Source: Pelomonas sp. V22 (GTDB taxonomy: Bacteria > Pseudomonadota > Gammaproteobacteria > Burkholderiales > Burkholderiaceae_C). From it: 64,000 nucleotides of DNA. A program made the translations under genes and the position numbers. The notes below the pieces were generated by a model. That model did not search any database. It saw only the letters and a list, made by a program, of their open reading frames with translations, and had not been told where the DNA came from. This document shows positions 10,084 to 20,544 of the stretch, piece after piece (the first letter of the stretch is position 1; each line of letters opens with the position of its first letter). Where the stretch lies: contig NZ_JAGIXS010000001.1 in NCBI RefSeq assembly GCF_030014915.1, forward strand, positions 372,001 through 436,000, read 5' to 3'.

Positions 10084-10311
10084 TCAACGGCGCTTCAGCA
10101 CGTGGATGAATTCATCGGCCTGGCTGGCCTGCTCGACCAGTTCGTTGCCGGTCTGGCGGGCGAAGGCCTGGAAGTCGCGCATGGAGCCGGGGTCGGTGGC
10201 CACCACCTTGAGCAACTGGCCGCTCTCCATCTCGGCCAGGGCCTTCTTGGCCTTGAGGATGGGCAGCGGGCAGTTGAGGCCGCGGGTGTCGATTTCCTTG
10301 TGGATTTGCAT
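10084..10311 (-). CDS. TusA-family sulfur carrier protein
   Basis: Small sulfurtransferase-like protein of 75 residues. TusA proteins carry a persulfide on one cysteine for tRNA thiolation, molybdopterin or sulfur oxidation. The signature DTRGLNCPLP is present with the carrier cysteine at C14, followed by the usual two-layer fold length. The ATG at 10311 starts MQIHKEIDTRG, the normal family start. Last gene of a leftward group after cysM and a Nudix hydrolase (31-base gap). Its specific pathway is not shown by sequence. Confidence 0.9.
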   Translation of the reverse strand: MQIHKEIDTRGLNCPLPILKAKKALAEMESGQLLKVVATDPGSMRDFQAFARQTGNELVEQASQADEFIHVLKRR

Positions 10312-10342
10312 GGGCTGGCGTCTCGGTGGTTTGCTGCGGATT

Positions 10343-10888
10343 TTATGGCTTGGGCAGCTCCAGCCACTGGGGTTCGATGCCACGCGAGCGCAGCCATTGC
10401 GCCATCGCCTGGCCGGTGCCGGCGGGCCAGCAGCGCACCTCGGCCGGCGCGAGCAGCTTGTACTCGGCCAGCTCGGGCGAAAGACAAATCTCGCCGCACG
10501 CTGGCACATGGTAGGCAATGATGACCTGGTTCATGCGCTGGAAATCGTAGACACCGATCAGCGTCGGGGCGGCCGCGGCCGCCAGCCCAGTCTCTTCAAG
10601 CAGCTCGCGGGCGATGCCGGCCTCGGGCGTTTCTCCGGCCTCCATGAAGCCAGTGATCAGGCCGAAGAAGCGGCCCGGCCAGGCGGCATTGCGGGCCAGC
10701 AAGACCTGACCCTCGCGGTCCAGGCACTCGACCACGGCGGCCAGCACCGGCGTCGGGTTGTTCCAGTGAGTGAAGCCGCAGGCGGCGCAGCGCAGCCGCT
10801 CCTTGGGGCCACCGTCCTCGAGCTGGCTCAACCAGGCGAGCGGTCCCGCGCATTGCGGGCAGAAGCGGTAGTCGCCGCCACTGCTCAT
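10343..10888 (-). CDS. Nudix hydrolase with N-terminal zinc ribbon
   Basis: Cytoplasmic pyrophosphohydrolase of 181 residues. The N-terminal zinc ribbon has C10-x2-C13 and C34-x2-C37. The Nudix box starts GFMEAGETPEAG and continues REL-EETGL, complete with its glutamates. The combination resembles NudC (NADH/NAD-capped RNA pyrophosphatase), but the protein is shorter and lacks the usual N-terminal domain, so the substrate is uncertain. Its ATG overlaps the cysM stop by four bases (ATGA), so it is probably translated with cysM. Confidence 0.85.
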   Translation of the reverse strand: MSSGGDYRFCPQCAGPLAWLSQLEDGGPKERLRCAACGFTHWNNPTPVLAAVVECLDREGQVLLARNAAWPGRFFGLITGFMEAGETPEAGIARELLEETGLAAAAAPTLIGVYDFQRMNQVIIAYHVPACGEICLSPELAEYKLLAPAEVRCWPAGTGQAMAQWLRSRGIEPQWLELPKP

Positions 10889-11805
10889 GCAGGAAAGACG
10901 CCGGTGGAGAGGTAGCGATCGCCGCGGTCGCAGACCACGAAGACGATGGTGGCATCACTGACCGTGCGCGCCAGCTGCAGCGCGGCCCAGCAGGCACCGG
11001 CGGCCGAGATGCCGGCGAACAGACCTTCCTCGCGGGCCAGACGTCGCGCCATGTCCTCGGCATCTGCCTGGCTCACATGGATCAGCTCGTCCACCGTACT
11101 CGGGTCGTAGATCTTGGGCAGGTAGGCCTCAGGCCATTTGCGGATGCCCGGGATGCGCGAGCCTTCCGAGGGCTGGGCGCCAATGATGCGCACGGCTGCG
11201 TTCTGTTCCTTCAGGAAGCGCGAGGTGCCGGTGATGGTGCCGGTCGTTCCCATGGCGCTGACGAAGTGCGTGATGCGGCCGCCCGTGTCACGCCAGATCT
11301 CGGGGCCGGTGGTCTCGTAGTGGACGCGGGGGTTGTCTGCATTCGCGAACTGGTCCAGCACGCGGCCCTTGCCGTCGCGCTGCATCTGCTCGGCCAGGTC
11401 GCGGGCATATTCCATGCCACCAGAACGCGGCGTGAGTATCAGCTCGGCGCCGAAGGCCTTCATGGTCTGGGCCCGCTCGATCGACAGGTCCTCCGGCATG
11501 ATCAGGACCATGCGGTAGCCGCGCACCGCCGCCGCCATGGCCAGGGCAATGCCGGTATTGCCCGAGGTGGCCTCGATCAGCGTGTCGCCGGGCTTGATCT
11601 CGCCGCGCTCCTCGGCGCGCCGGATCATGCTGATGGCGGGCCGGTCCTTGACCGAGCCGGCCGGGTTGTTGCCTTCCAGCTTGGCCAGGATGACGTTGCC
11701 GCGCGCGGCCTGATCGGGGCCCAGAAGGCGCTGCAATCGGATCAACGGCGTGTTGCCGATCACGTCTTCGAGGGTCGGGTAGGGGGCGTGCTGCGGTCTG
11801 TCCAT
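10885..11805 (-). CDS. cysM: Cysteine synthase B (O-acetylserine sulfhydrylase)
   Basis: PLP enzyme that makes cysteine from O-acetylserine and sulfide (or thiosulfate in CysM enzymes). The 306 residues include GNTPLIRL, the PLP-lysine motif NPAGSVKDRPA (K53), the phosphate-binding EATSGNTGIALA and the C-terminal GISAAGACWAAL. I chose the ATG at 11805; an ATG at 11814 adds three residues. A CACAAT hexamer seven bases upstream suggests a leaderless mRNA. First gene of cysM-nudix-tusA. CysM is favoured over CysK by the sequence style and size. Confidence 0.92.
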   Translation of the reverse strand: MDRPQHAPYPTLEDVIGNTPLIRLQRLLGPDQAARGNVILAKLEGNNPAGSVKDRPAISMIRRAEERGEIKPGDTLIEATSGNTGIALAMAAAVRGYRMVLIMPEDLSIERAQTMKAFGAELILTPRSGGMEYARDLAEQMQRDGKGRVLDQFANADNPRVHYETTGPEIWRDTGGRITHFVSAMGTTGTITGTSRFLKEQNAAVRIIGAQPSEGSRIPGIRKWPEAYLPKIYDPSTVDELIHVSQADAEDMARRLAREEGLFAGISAAGACWAALQLARTVSDATIVFVVCDRGDRYLSTGVFPA

Positions 11806-11812
11806 GGCGCGC

Positions 11813-11818
11813 ATTGTG
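11813..11818 (-). promoter_or_regulatory. -10-like hexamer close to cysM start
   Basis: CACAAT on the minus strand, seven bases before the ATG, with no Shine-Dalgarno sequence between. If used, transcription would begin at or next to the start codon. Confidence 0.4.
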
Positions 11819-11880
11819 GCAGCCCCGGGAAGCCCCTGCGCGCATGGCATAATCCAGCCACTCAGCAGGTTTTGCTCCCG

Positions 11881-11965
11881 GCCCGGGTGGCGAAATCGGT
11901 AGACGCAGGGGACTCAAAATCCCCCGCCGCAAGGTGTGCCGGTTCGAGTCCGGCCCCGGGCACCA
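11881..11965 (+). tRNA. tRNA-Leu (anticodon CAA)
   Basis: An 85-base class II tRNA with acceptor arms GCCCGGG and CCCGGGC, the D-loop region GAAATCGGTAGAC, anticodon loop CTCAAAA with anticodon CAA, a long variable arm, T arm GGTTCGAGTCC and encoded CCA (11963-11965). Confidence 0.96.
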
Positions 11966-11997
11966 GGACAGAATCGGCTGAACGTGTTGTGCAAGAC

Positions 11998-12020
11998 GCC
12001 CCGCAGGTCGGGGCTTTTTT
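11998..12020 (+). terminator. Intrinsic terminator after tRNA-Leu
   Basis: GCCCCG (11998-12003), loop CAGGT, CGGGGC (12009-12014), then six T. Confidence 0.9.
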
Positions 12021-12090
12021 GCGCCCGTACCGAGAACGCCTGCCGCATACACTCGGGCCTTACGCACACGTAGCCACGCCAGCGAGACCC

Positions 12091-12687
12091 ATGCCCCAAC
12101 TGCCGCCCCTGACCAAAGCCCTGATCCTGGCCTGCGTGGGCGTGTTCTTCCTGTTCGAGCTCATCCCCGGCGCCGGCTGGTTCGCGCTGTGGCCGCTGCA
12201 GTCCGGCAACTTCATGCCCTGGCAGCCGCTGACCTATGCCTTCCTGCATGGCGGCTTCACCCACCTGCTGTTCAATATGCTGGGCCTGTGGATGTTCGGC
12301 TCGGAGCTGGAGCGCGTCTGGGGCCGCCGCCGCTACGCACAGCTGCTGCTCGCCGGCGCGCTGACCGCAGCGCTGGCGCAGCTGGTGTTCTCTGTGCTGA
12401 TGCACTCGAATGCACCCACCGTCGGTGCTTCAGGCGCGCTGTTCGCCTTGCTGCTGTCCTTCGGCATGCTCTTCCCCAACCGCATCATCACGCCGCTGAT
12501 ACCGCCGATCCCGATGAAGGCCAAGTACTTCGTCGCCATCTTCGGCACGCTGGAGCTCTTGCTCGGCACGCGCATCCTCGATTTTGGTCCGACCAATGTC
12601 GCCCACTTCGCCCACCTGGGCGGCATGCTGGGCGCCTATGTGCTGATCCGCTACTGGCGCACGCGCGGCCCGCGCCGCCTGCGTTGA
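12091..12687 (+). CDS. Rhomboid-family intramembrane serine protease
   Basis: Inner-membrane protease of 198 residues with about six hydrophobic segments. The signatures are the loop HGGFTHLLFNM (residues 53-63), the nucleophile GASG (S114) and the catalytic histidine in HFAHLGGML (H175). The pair S114/H175 predicts an active enzyme, not a pseudo-rhomboid. Start at 12091 (MPQLPP). It is convergent with the next gene across only four bases, so no terminator fits between them. The substrate is unknown. Confidence 0.93.
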   Translation: MPQLPPLTKALILACVGVFFLFELIPGAGWFALWPLQSGNFMPWQPLTYAFLHGGFTHLLFNMLGLWMFGSELERVWGRRRYAQLLLAGALTAALAQLVFSVLMHSNAPTVGASGALFALLLSFGMLFPNRIITPLIPPIPMKAKYFVAIFGTLELLLGTRILDFGPTNVAHFAHLGGMLGAYVLIRYWRTRGPRRLR

Positions 12688-12691
12688 ACCC

Positions 12692-13582
12692 TCAGACCAG
12701 GCCTTCGCGCACCGTCGGGTAGCTCAGCCGCAATCGCAGCTCGCGCTTGAGGCGCGTGTTCAAGAGCCGGCGCGACTCGCTCATGAAGGACAGGCGCACG
12801 GGGCTCATCTGCGCGGCCGCCTCGGCACGGCTGATGCGCGGCGGGCGCGGCAAGCCACAGAGATCGGCCGCCAGGTCGAAGTAGTCGCCCATCAAGAGCT
12901 CGGTGTCGTCCGACACATGCACGGCCCGCTGCGGCAGCGCATGGAAGAGCGCCGCCACGCAGGCGCGCGCCAGGTCGTCGGCGTGGATGTGGTTGGTGTA
13001 GACATCGTCCTCGCGGCGCAGCACCGGCGCGCCGGTCTGCAGTCGCTCGCGCGGATGTCCACCCTCTCGGTCCGGCGCATAGATGCCGGGCACACGCAAA
13101 AGGCTCACGCGGCTGCCGAAGCGCCGCGCAAACAAGCGGATCTGCTGCTCGGCATCCACCCGCCGCTGCCCGCGCTCGGTGGCCGGCGCCAGCGCCCGCG
13201 TTTCATCGAAGCGAGCACCGTCGCAATCGCCGTACACACCCGTCGTGCTGACATAGGCGAGGCACTGCGGCGCACGGCGCAAGGCCAGGGCCTGCAGCAG
13301 ATGGCGGGTGCGCCTGTCCTCGGCACCATTCGAAGCCGGCGGCGCCAGGTGCAGCACGTACTCGGCCAATCCGGCCAGGCGCGCCAGGCTCGCCGGTTCA
13401 TCGAGATTGCCGAGCAGCGGCACCGCGCCTGCTTCGCGCAGCTCGGCAAACCGCCCTGGGTTTGACGTCAATGCAAACACCTGCCAGCGCGAGCCCAGCA
13501 GCTTGAGCACGCGCAGGCCCACGTCGCCGCAGCCAATGATCAGGAGGCGCGGCCGGCGCGAGGCAGACGGGGGCAAGGGCAT
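12692..13582 (-). CDS. NAD(P)-binding epimerase/SDR-like protein (YeeZ type)
   Basis: Extended short-chain dehydrogenase-like protein of 296 residues. The N-terminal Rossmann motif is LLIIGCGDVGLRVLKLL. The segment YVSTTGVYGDCDGARFDE resembles the active-site region of epimerases, and DDLARACVAALFHALPQR is typical of the C-terminal half. The ATG at 13582 is used; earlier in-frame ATGs would extend towards the divergent gene. The substrate is not identifiable. Related Burkholderiales proteins are annotated as SDR or NAD-dependent epimerase/dehydratase. Confidence 0.82.
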   Translation of the reverse strand: MPLPPSASRRPRLLIIGCGDVGLRVLKLLGSRWQVFALTSNPGRFAELREAGAVPLLGNLDEPASLARLAGLAEYVLHLAPPASNGAEDRRTRHLLQALALRRAPQCLAYVSTTGVYGDCDGARFDETRALAPATERGQRRVDAEQQIRLFARRFGSRVSLLRVPGIYAPDREGGHPRERLQTGAPVLRREDDVYTNHIHADDLARACVAALFHALPQRAVHVSDDTELLMGDYFDLAADLCGLPRPPRISRAEAAAQMSPVRLSFMSESRRLLNTRLKRELRLRLSYPTVREGLV

Positions 13583-13677
13583 TGGCGGCTCAGGCAAAAT
13601 GGCGCCCGAGTGTACGGCCCGTGGCATCCAGCGCGGGCCGCCGTTTTTCCTGTCCTACCGCCTCCACAAATCCAGCC

Positions 13678-14715
13678 ATGAATCTGCAGGTCACCGTCCA
13701 GCCCAGCGGCCGCGTCTACGAAGTCGACAGCGATGAAACCCTGCTCGCCGCCGCCATCCGTGCCGGCGTGGGCCTGCCCTACGGCTGCCGCGACGGCGCC
13801 TGCGGCTCCTGCAAGAGCAAGCTGCTGGAAGGCAAGGTCGTGCACCGCGAGCACCAGCACAAGGCCCTGAGCGTCGAGGAAGAAGCCGCCGGCTTCGTGC
13901 TGACCTGCTGCGCCAAGCCGCAGACCGACTGCGTGCTGGAAGCCCGCACCGTGCCGGGCGCCGGTGAGTTCGCCGTGCTGAAGCTCCCGAGCCGCGTGCT
14001 GAGCATGGAGAAGCCGGCCGCCGACGTGGCCGTGATCAAGCTGCAGCTGCCGGCCACGCAAAACTTCCAGTTCCATGCCGGCCAGTACGTGGAGTTCATC
14101 CTGCGCGATGGCGCACGCCGCTCCTACAGCATGGCCAACGCGCCCCACAACCTGGGCACGCCCGCCGCCATCGAGCTGCACATCCGCCACATGGCCGGCG
14201 GCAAGTTCACCGACCATGTGTTCGGCACGATGAAAGAGAAAGACATCCTGCGCATGGAAGGCCCCTTCGGCAGCTTCTTCCTGCGCGAGGACAGCGACAA
14301 GCCCATCGTGCTGCTGGCCAGCGGCACCGGCTTCGCGCCGATCAAGGCCATCATCGAGCGCATCCAGCACCTGGGCCTCACGCGCCCGGTCAAGCTCTAC
14401 TGGGGCTGCCGCAGCAAGGCCGATCTCTACCTGCATGATTGGGCGCTGAACGCCGCCGCGAAGATGGACACGCTGGAGTACATCCCGGTGCTGTCCGAGC
14501 CGCAGGCCGAAGACAGCTGGACGGGCCGCACCGGCTTTGTTCATCAGCAGGTGATGGCCGACTTGCCGGACCTCTCCGGCCACCAGGTCTATGCCTGCGG
14601 CGCGCCCATCATGGTCGAGTCGGCCCAGCGCGATTTCATTGCGAAGTGCGGACTGCCCGAGGACGAGTTCTATGCGGACTCGTTCACCTCGGAAGCGGAC
14701 AAGCACGGGGGCTGA
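13678..14715 (+). CDS. Ferredoxin-type 2Fe-2S/FAD NAD(P)H oxidoreductase
   Basis: Electron-transfer reductase of 345 residues. The N-terminal plant-type ferredoxin domain has cysteines C37-x4-C42-x2-C45 and a fourth at C77. It is followed by an FAD domain (RRSYSMANAP) and an NAD(P) domain (LLASGTGFAPIKAIIE). Burkholderiales homologues are commonly named CDP-6-deoxy-delta-3,4-glucoseen reductase, but there are no deoxysugar genes nearby, so that name is doubtful. Only five bases separate it from the dioxygenase gene that follows; they are probably co-transcribed. The electron acceptor is unknown. Confidence 0.85.
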   Translation: MNLQVTVQPSGRVYEVDSDETLLAAAIRAGVGLPYGCRDGACGSCKSKLLEGKVVHREHQHKALSVEEEAAGFVLTCCAKPQTDCVLEARTVPGAGEFAVLKLPSRVLSMEKPAADVAVIKLQLPATQNFQFHAGQYVEFILRDGARRSYSMANAPHNLGTPAAIELHIRHMAGGKFTDHVFGTMKEKDILRMEGPFGSFFLREDSDKPIVLLASGTGFAPIKAIIERIQHLGLTRPVKLYWGCRSKADLYLHDWALNAAAKMDTLEYIPVLSEPQAEDSWTGRTGFVHQQVMADLPDLSGHQVYACGAPIMVESAQRDFIAKCGLPEDEFYADSFTSEADKHGG

Positions 14716-14720
14716 GAGCC

Positions 14721-15449
14721 ATGATGTTCAGCCCTCCGTATGTTGATGCCGCGCACTGCGCCGAGCAGTTGCGTGCGTTGGGACATGCCGTGCTGGCGCC
14801 CGCAAGTCTTCCCGCCACCATGGGCTGCGGGGCGGGCGAGTTGAGCGACCTGGCTGGCTTCTGGAACGACCTCCCCCCCGACAACTACCTGAAAGACGGC
14901 GGCCGCTATCGCTTCCGCCGCCACAGCAGCTTCGTCGTGGAGGGCGATGCAGTCACCCAATGCCCGCACCGCGCCCACTGGCAGCCGCTGGACTACAACG
15001 CGCTGCACGGCGGCATCGAGCGCCTGTTTGAGCCCATGGATCCGGCCGCAACTTCCCTACCCGCTTGGCAGCAGCTGCTGCGCGGTCTTGGCGGCATCGC
15101 CTCCGGATTGAAGGGTGCCAAGCCCTGGTTCGTCGAAGCGCACCAGTTCCGCATCGACACCACCGACGGCATTGGCCGGCCCACACCCGAAGGGGCGCAC
15201 CGTGACGGCGTGGACCTGGTGGCCGTGTTCCTGATCGGCCGCCATCAGATCAAGGGCGGCGAGTCGCGTGTCTTCGAGGCAGCCGGGCCGCAGGGCCAGC
15301 GCTTCACGATGACCGAGCCCTGGACCCTGCTCTTGCTGGACGACGAGCGGGTGATCCACGAAACCACGCCCATCCAGCCGGAGGGCGGCCATGGCCATCG
15401 CGACACCCTGGTCGTGACCCTGCGTGCGGGCGGCTTCCAGGATCCGTGA
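14721..15449 (+). CDS. 2OG-Fe(II) dioxygenase family protein (PF10014-like)
   Basis: Predicted 2-oxoglutarate/iron dioxygenase of 242 residues. The iron triad is visible as H160-x-D162 (EGAHRDGVD) and H213 (RVIHETTP), with R227 positioned to bind 2-oxoglutarate. The layout around PTPEGAHRDG and GGESRVF matches the family that contains the L-isoleucine 4-hydroxylase of Bacillus thuringiensis; this is from memory of the family, not a search. It starts at 14721 (MMFSPP), five bases after the reductase stop, and is followed by a leucine-type dehydrogenase, which makes an amino-acid substrate plausible but unproven. Confidence 0.78.
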   Translation: MMFSPPYVDAAHCAEQLRALGHAVLAPASLPATMGCGAGELSDLAGFWNDLPPDNYLKDGGRYRFRRHSSFVVEGDAVTQCPHRAHWQPLDYNALHGGIERLFEPMDPAATSLPAWQQLLRGLGGIASGLKGAKPWFVEAHQFRIDTTDGIGRPTPEGAHRDGVDLVAVFLIGRHQIKGGESRVFEAAGPQGQRFTMTEPWTLLLLDDERVIHETTPIQPEGGHGHRDTLVVTLRAGGFQDP

Positions 15450-15613
15450 GTCCGCGTCCTGCGTGAAGGCATGCCGGCTTGGCATGGCTTGATGCACAGC
15501 TGGCGAAGGCTGTCGGGGCCTGGCGCACCTAAAATTTGCGCGCTGCCACAAGCGGCTCCCGCCCGGCCTCCCCGGCTGGCTCCACGAACGCATCACGAAT
15601 GCCAAGCACGACC

Positions 15614-16720
15614 ATGAACGCCGTCTCCGACCTCGCCCGCGCGCTGCAAACCGCCCCCACCGCCTCCCTGCCCTCCTCGCTGTTCGGCCTGCCCGACCAG
15701 AAACCGCATGAGCGCGTGCTGCTGGCGGCCGACGAAGAGACCGGCCTCAAGGCCATCCTGGCCGTGCACAGCACCGCCCGCGGCCCGGCCTTCGGTGGCT
15801 GCCGCTTCTGGTCGTACGACAACGAGCTGGCCGCGCTGAACGACGCGCTGCGCCTCTCGCAAGGCATGAGCCTGAAGAACGCCCTGGCCAACCTGCCCTT
15901 CGGCGGTGGCAAGGCCGTGATCCTGAAGCCGGCCGCCATCAAGGACCGCACGGCACTGTTCGCCGCCTTCGGCCGCGCCGTGCAGTCGCTAGCAGGAGCC
16001 TACATCACCGCTGAAGACGTGGGCACAACCACGGCTGACATGCTCGGCATGCAGGCCACGACCCAGTACGTCTCCGGCATCCCGCGTGCCGGCGCCTTCG
16101 GTGGCGACCCCAGCCCCAAGACCGCCTATGGCGTGTTCGTGTCCATCGAGCGCGGCGTGAAGCTGGTGCTGGGCCGCGACTCGCTGGAAGGCGTGCGCGT
16201 GGCCTTGCAGGGCCTCGGCGCCGTGGGTTGGCATCTGGCTGAATACCTGCACAAGGCCGGCGCCAAGCTGGTCGTGGCCGACGTTGACGCGGCCAAGGTG
16301 CAGCGTGCGCAGGAGCAACTGGGCGCACAGGCCGTCGGCATCAACGAGATCCTGTCGGCCGATGTCGATGTGCTGGCGCCTTGCGCACTCGGCGCCTCGC
16401 TGAACATCCAGTCGATCCCGACGCTGCAAGCCAAGCTGATCGCCGGTGCCGCCAACAACCAGCTGGCCACCGCCGCCGATGGCGACGCGCTGCAGGCCCG
16501 TGGCATCACCTACCTGCCCGACTACCTGGTGAATGCCGGCGGCATCATCAGCGTGGCCCGCGAGTACCGTGGCGAAGGCGAAGAAAACGCCGTGATGGCC
16601 GAGGTCGCCCTGATCGCCAACCGCGTGGCCGAACTGCTGGATCGCGTGAAAAGCGAAGGCTCGACGCCCGGCCGCGTGGCCGACGCCTGGGCCCGCTCGC
16701 TGCTCGTGAAGCCGTCCTGA
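15614..16720 (+). CDS. Leucine/valine/phenylalanine-type dehydrogenase
   Basis: NAD-dependent oxidative deaminase of branched-chain or aromatic amino acids, 368 residues from the ATG at 15614 (an ATG at 15599 would add five). GGCRFW, K88 and the catalytic PFGGGK (K100) match the two lysines of the Glu/Leu/Phe/Val dehydrogenase family. The NAD site is VALQGLGAVGWHLAEYL. The end contains LPDYLVNAGGIISVA. It ends at a bidirectional terminator shared with the convergent livF. The exact amino acid preferred cannot be read from sequence. Confidence 0.9.
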   Translation: MNAVSDLARALQTAPTASLPSSLFGLPDQKPHERVLLAADEETGLKAILAVHSTARGPAFGGCRFWSYDNELAALNDALRLSQGMSLKNALANLPFGGGKAVILKPAAIKDRTALFAAFGRAVQSLAGAYITAEDVGTTTADMLGMQATTQYVSGIPRAGAFGGDPSPKTAYGVFVSIERGVKLVLGRDSLEGVRVALQGLGAVGWHLAEYLHKAGAKLVVADVDAAKVQRAQEQLGAQAVGINEILSADVDVLAPCALGASLNIQSIPTLQAKLIAGAANNQLATAADGDALQARGITYLPDYLVNAGGIISVAREYRGEGEENAVMAEVALIANRVAELLDRVKSEGSTPGRVADAWARSLLVKPS

Positions 16721-16740
16721 GCCTTCGGGTCAGCAAAGCA

Positions 16741-16766
16741 AAAAGGCGGCCTCGGCCGCCTTTTTT
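16741..16766. terminator. Bidirectional terminator between the dehydrogenase and livF
   Basis: GGCGGC (16745-16750), loop CTCG, GCCGCC (16755-16760), flanked by A-run and T-run on either side, so it can end both convergent transcripts. Confidence 0.93.
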
Positions 16767-16780
16767 GTTGCTGACGCCGA

Positions 16781-17509
<729 letters not shown>

Positions 17510-17528
17510 CTTGCTGATCTTCTTCTCG

Positions 17529-18302
17529 TCAGTGGTGCGCATGGGCGCCCAGGTAGGCCTCGATGACCTTCTCGTTGCGCTGCACCTCGGCCGGCGTGCC
17601 TTCGGCAATCTGCTTGCCGTAGTCCAGCACGGTCACGCGGTCGCACAGGCCCATCACCAGCTTCACGTCGTGCTCGATCAGGAGGATGGTGCGGCCGTCC
17701 TTGCGGATGCGGTCGATCAGCTCGCGCAGCACCACCTTCTCGGTGGCGTTCATGCCGGCGGCCGGCTCGTCGAGTGCAATCAGCTGCGGATCAGTGGCCA
17801 GGGCGCGGGCGATCTCGAGGCGGCGCTGGTCGCCATAGCTCAGCGTGCGTGCCTTGAACTCGGCCAGGTGGCCGATGCCGACGTAGTCCAGCATTGCCTG
17901 TGCATGGGTGGCGATGGCGGCCTCCTCGGCCTTGAAGCCGGGCGTGCGGAAGATCGCACCCAGGATGCCCGAGTGGCTGCGCACATGGCGGCCGACCATC
18001 ACGTTCTCCAGCGCCGTCATCTCGGCAAAGAGGCGGATGTTCTGGAAGGTGCGGGCGATGCCGGCCTTGGCCACCTGGTGCACGGCCTGCGGCTTGTAGG
18101 CCTTGCCACCCAGCTCGAACGTGCCGGCGTCCGGCGTGTAGAGACCGGTCAGCACATTGAAGAAGGTGGTCTTGCCGGCGCCGTTGGGGCCGATCAGGCC
18201 ATAGACCTGGCCGCGGCCAATCTGCAGCGCCACACCCGACAAGGCCTGCAGGCCGCCGAAGCGCTTGGACACGCCGCTCACGTTCAACACAAGTTCAGTC
18301 AT
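17529..18302 (-). CDS. livG: Branched-chain amino-acid ABC transporter ATPase LivG
   Basis: Second ATPase of the Liv importer, 257 residues. Walker A is GPNGAGKTTFFN, signature LSYGDQRRLEIARAL, Walker B LIALDEPAAGMN and the H-loop ILLIEHD. The loop AGIARTFQNIRLF is characteristic of LivG. Spaced 12 bases from livM; ends with ALA-type C-terminus common in the family. Confidence 0.95.
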   Translation of the reverse strand: MTELVLNVSGVSKRFGGLQALSGVALQIGRGQVYGLIGPNGAGKTTFFNVLTGLYTPDAGTFELGGKAYKPQAVHQVAKAGIARTFQNIRLFAEMTALENVMVGRHVRSHSGILGAIFRTPGFKAEEAAIATHAQAMLDYVGIGHLAEFKARTLSYGDQRRLEIARALATDPQLIALDEPAAGMNATEKVVLRELIDRIRKDGRTILLIEHDVKLVMGLCDRVTVLDYGKQIAEGTPAEVQRNEKVIEAYLGAHAHH

Positions 18303-18314
18303 GACTCTCGGCCC

Positions 18315-19397
<1,083 letters not shown>

Positions 19398-19410
19398 GAT
19401 GCTGGCCTCC

Positions 19411-20340
19411 TCAGGCGCGGTCCGCCACGCGCTCGCCGAGCAAGCCCGAGGGCCGCAGCGTCAGCACGAGGATCAGGGCCATGAAGGCGAAGATGTCGAC
19501 ATAGTTGCTGCCCAGCACGTCACCGGTCAGGTCACCCAGGTAGTTGCCGCCAATGGCTTCCAGCAGGCCGAGCAAGAGGCCGCCCAGCATGGCGCCGGCC
19601 AGGTTGCCGATGCCGCCGAGCACGGCCGCCGTGAAGGCCTTGAGGCCGGGCGTGAAGCCCATCATGTGCGTGACCGAGCCGTCCTTGGCCGCCAGCATCA
19701 GGCCGGCCACGGCAGCGAGCGCCGCGCCGATGACGAAGGTCATGGAGATGATGAAGTCGGGCTTGACGCCCATCAGCGCGGCGACGCGCGGGTTCTCCGC
19801 CGTGGCGCGCATCGCGCGTCCGAGCTTGGTGCGGTGGACCAGCCACAGCAGGGCAGCGAGGATGGCCACGGTCAGGCCCAAGATCACGCATTGCGTCAGC
19901 GTGATCACGGCGCCCGAACCCACGACCTGGTACTGCACATCGGGCAGCAGCTGCGGGAAGGCCTTGGGGTTGGGCTTCCAAATGATCATGGCCAGCGTCT
20001 GCAAGAGCAGCGAAACGCCCATGGCGGTGATCAGCGGCGCCAGGCGCGGTGCATTGCGCAGCGGGCGGTAGGCGATCTTCTCGATCACGAAGTTCAGGAT
20101 CGTGCAGACGACGATGGCGCAGCACAGGGCCACCGCCATCATGGCCCAGCCCGGCAGGCCGCTCTCGGCCAGCGCGCCGACGACGCTCCAACTCACCAGG
20201 GCCCCGACCATCAGGATCTCGCCATGGGCGAAATTGATCAGGTTGATGATGCCGTACACCATGGTGTAGCCCAGGGCCACCAGGGCGTACATGCTGCCCA
20301 GTACCAGGCCATTGATGACCTGCTGGATCAAGGTATCCAT
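19411..20340 (-). CDS. livH: Branched-chain amino-acid ABC transporter permease LivH
   Basis: Inner-membrane permease of 309 residues. The N-terminus NGLVLGSMYALVALGYTM and the segment INFAHGEILMVGA are the conserved LivH signatures. First gene of the liv group; its ATG at 20340 is preceded by GGGAGAG. The substrate-binding protein gene (livK) is not adjacent and not elsewhere in the window, so a distant or shared binding protein must serve this transporter. Confidence 0.95.
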   Translation of the reverse strand: MDTLIQQVINGLVLGSMYALVALGYTMVYGIINLINFAHGEILMVGALVSWSVVGALAESGLPGWAMMAVALCCAIVVCTILNFVIEKIAYRPLRNAPRLAPLITAMGVSLLLQTLAMIIWKPNPKAFPQLLPDVQYQVVGSGAVITLTQCVILGLTVAILAALLWLVHRTKLGRAMRATAENPRVAALMGVKPDFIISMTFVIGAALAAVAGLMLAAKDGSVTHMMGFTPGLKAFTAAVLGGIGNLAGAMLGGLLLGLLEAIGGNYLGDLTGDVLGSNYVDIFAFMALILVLTLRPSGLLGERVADRA

Positions 20341-20410
20341 CGAACTCTCCCAACGGAGCAGCCCTCGTGTGGCCGCTCCTCAGATTCTCACAAGCAGGCC
20401 GGTTGGGCCT

Positions 20411-20446
20411 AAAACAAAGGCCCGCGTCTTCGGTATGGCGCGGGCC
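20411..20446 (-). terminator. Terminator between rarA and livH
   Basis: On the minus strand GGCCCGCG (20439-20446) pairs with CGCGGGCC (20419-20426) followed by TTTGTTTT. It lies about 100 bases after the rarA stop and 80 before livH, so it most likely ends rarA transcription; a role as a liv leader attenuator is possible. Confidence 0.75.
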
Positions 20447-20544
20447 CAGCTCAGCCTTCATTCAGTCCTGCAGGCGGGGGGATTGTAGAAGGGCCTGCGG
20501 CCCATCCCGTTCGTCAGAACCTGGTGGTAACCCGGGGTAACCGC

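Noticed and set aside
13678-14715. Naming the 2Fe-2S reductase as a CDP-deoxyhexose (ascarylose) enzyme
   Set aside because: No dehydrase, epimerase or nucleotidyltransferase partners for a deoxysugar pathway lie nearby, so only the general reductase function is kept.
20341-20544. Possible riboswitch or leucine-responsive leader before livH
   Set aside because: The only strong structure is the rarA-side terminator; no leader peptide rich in Leu/Ile/Val codons was found.
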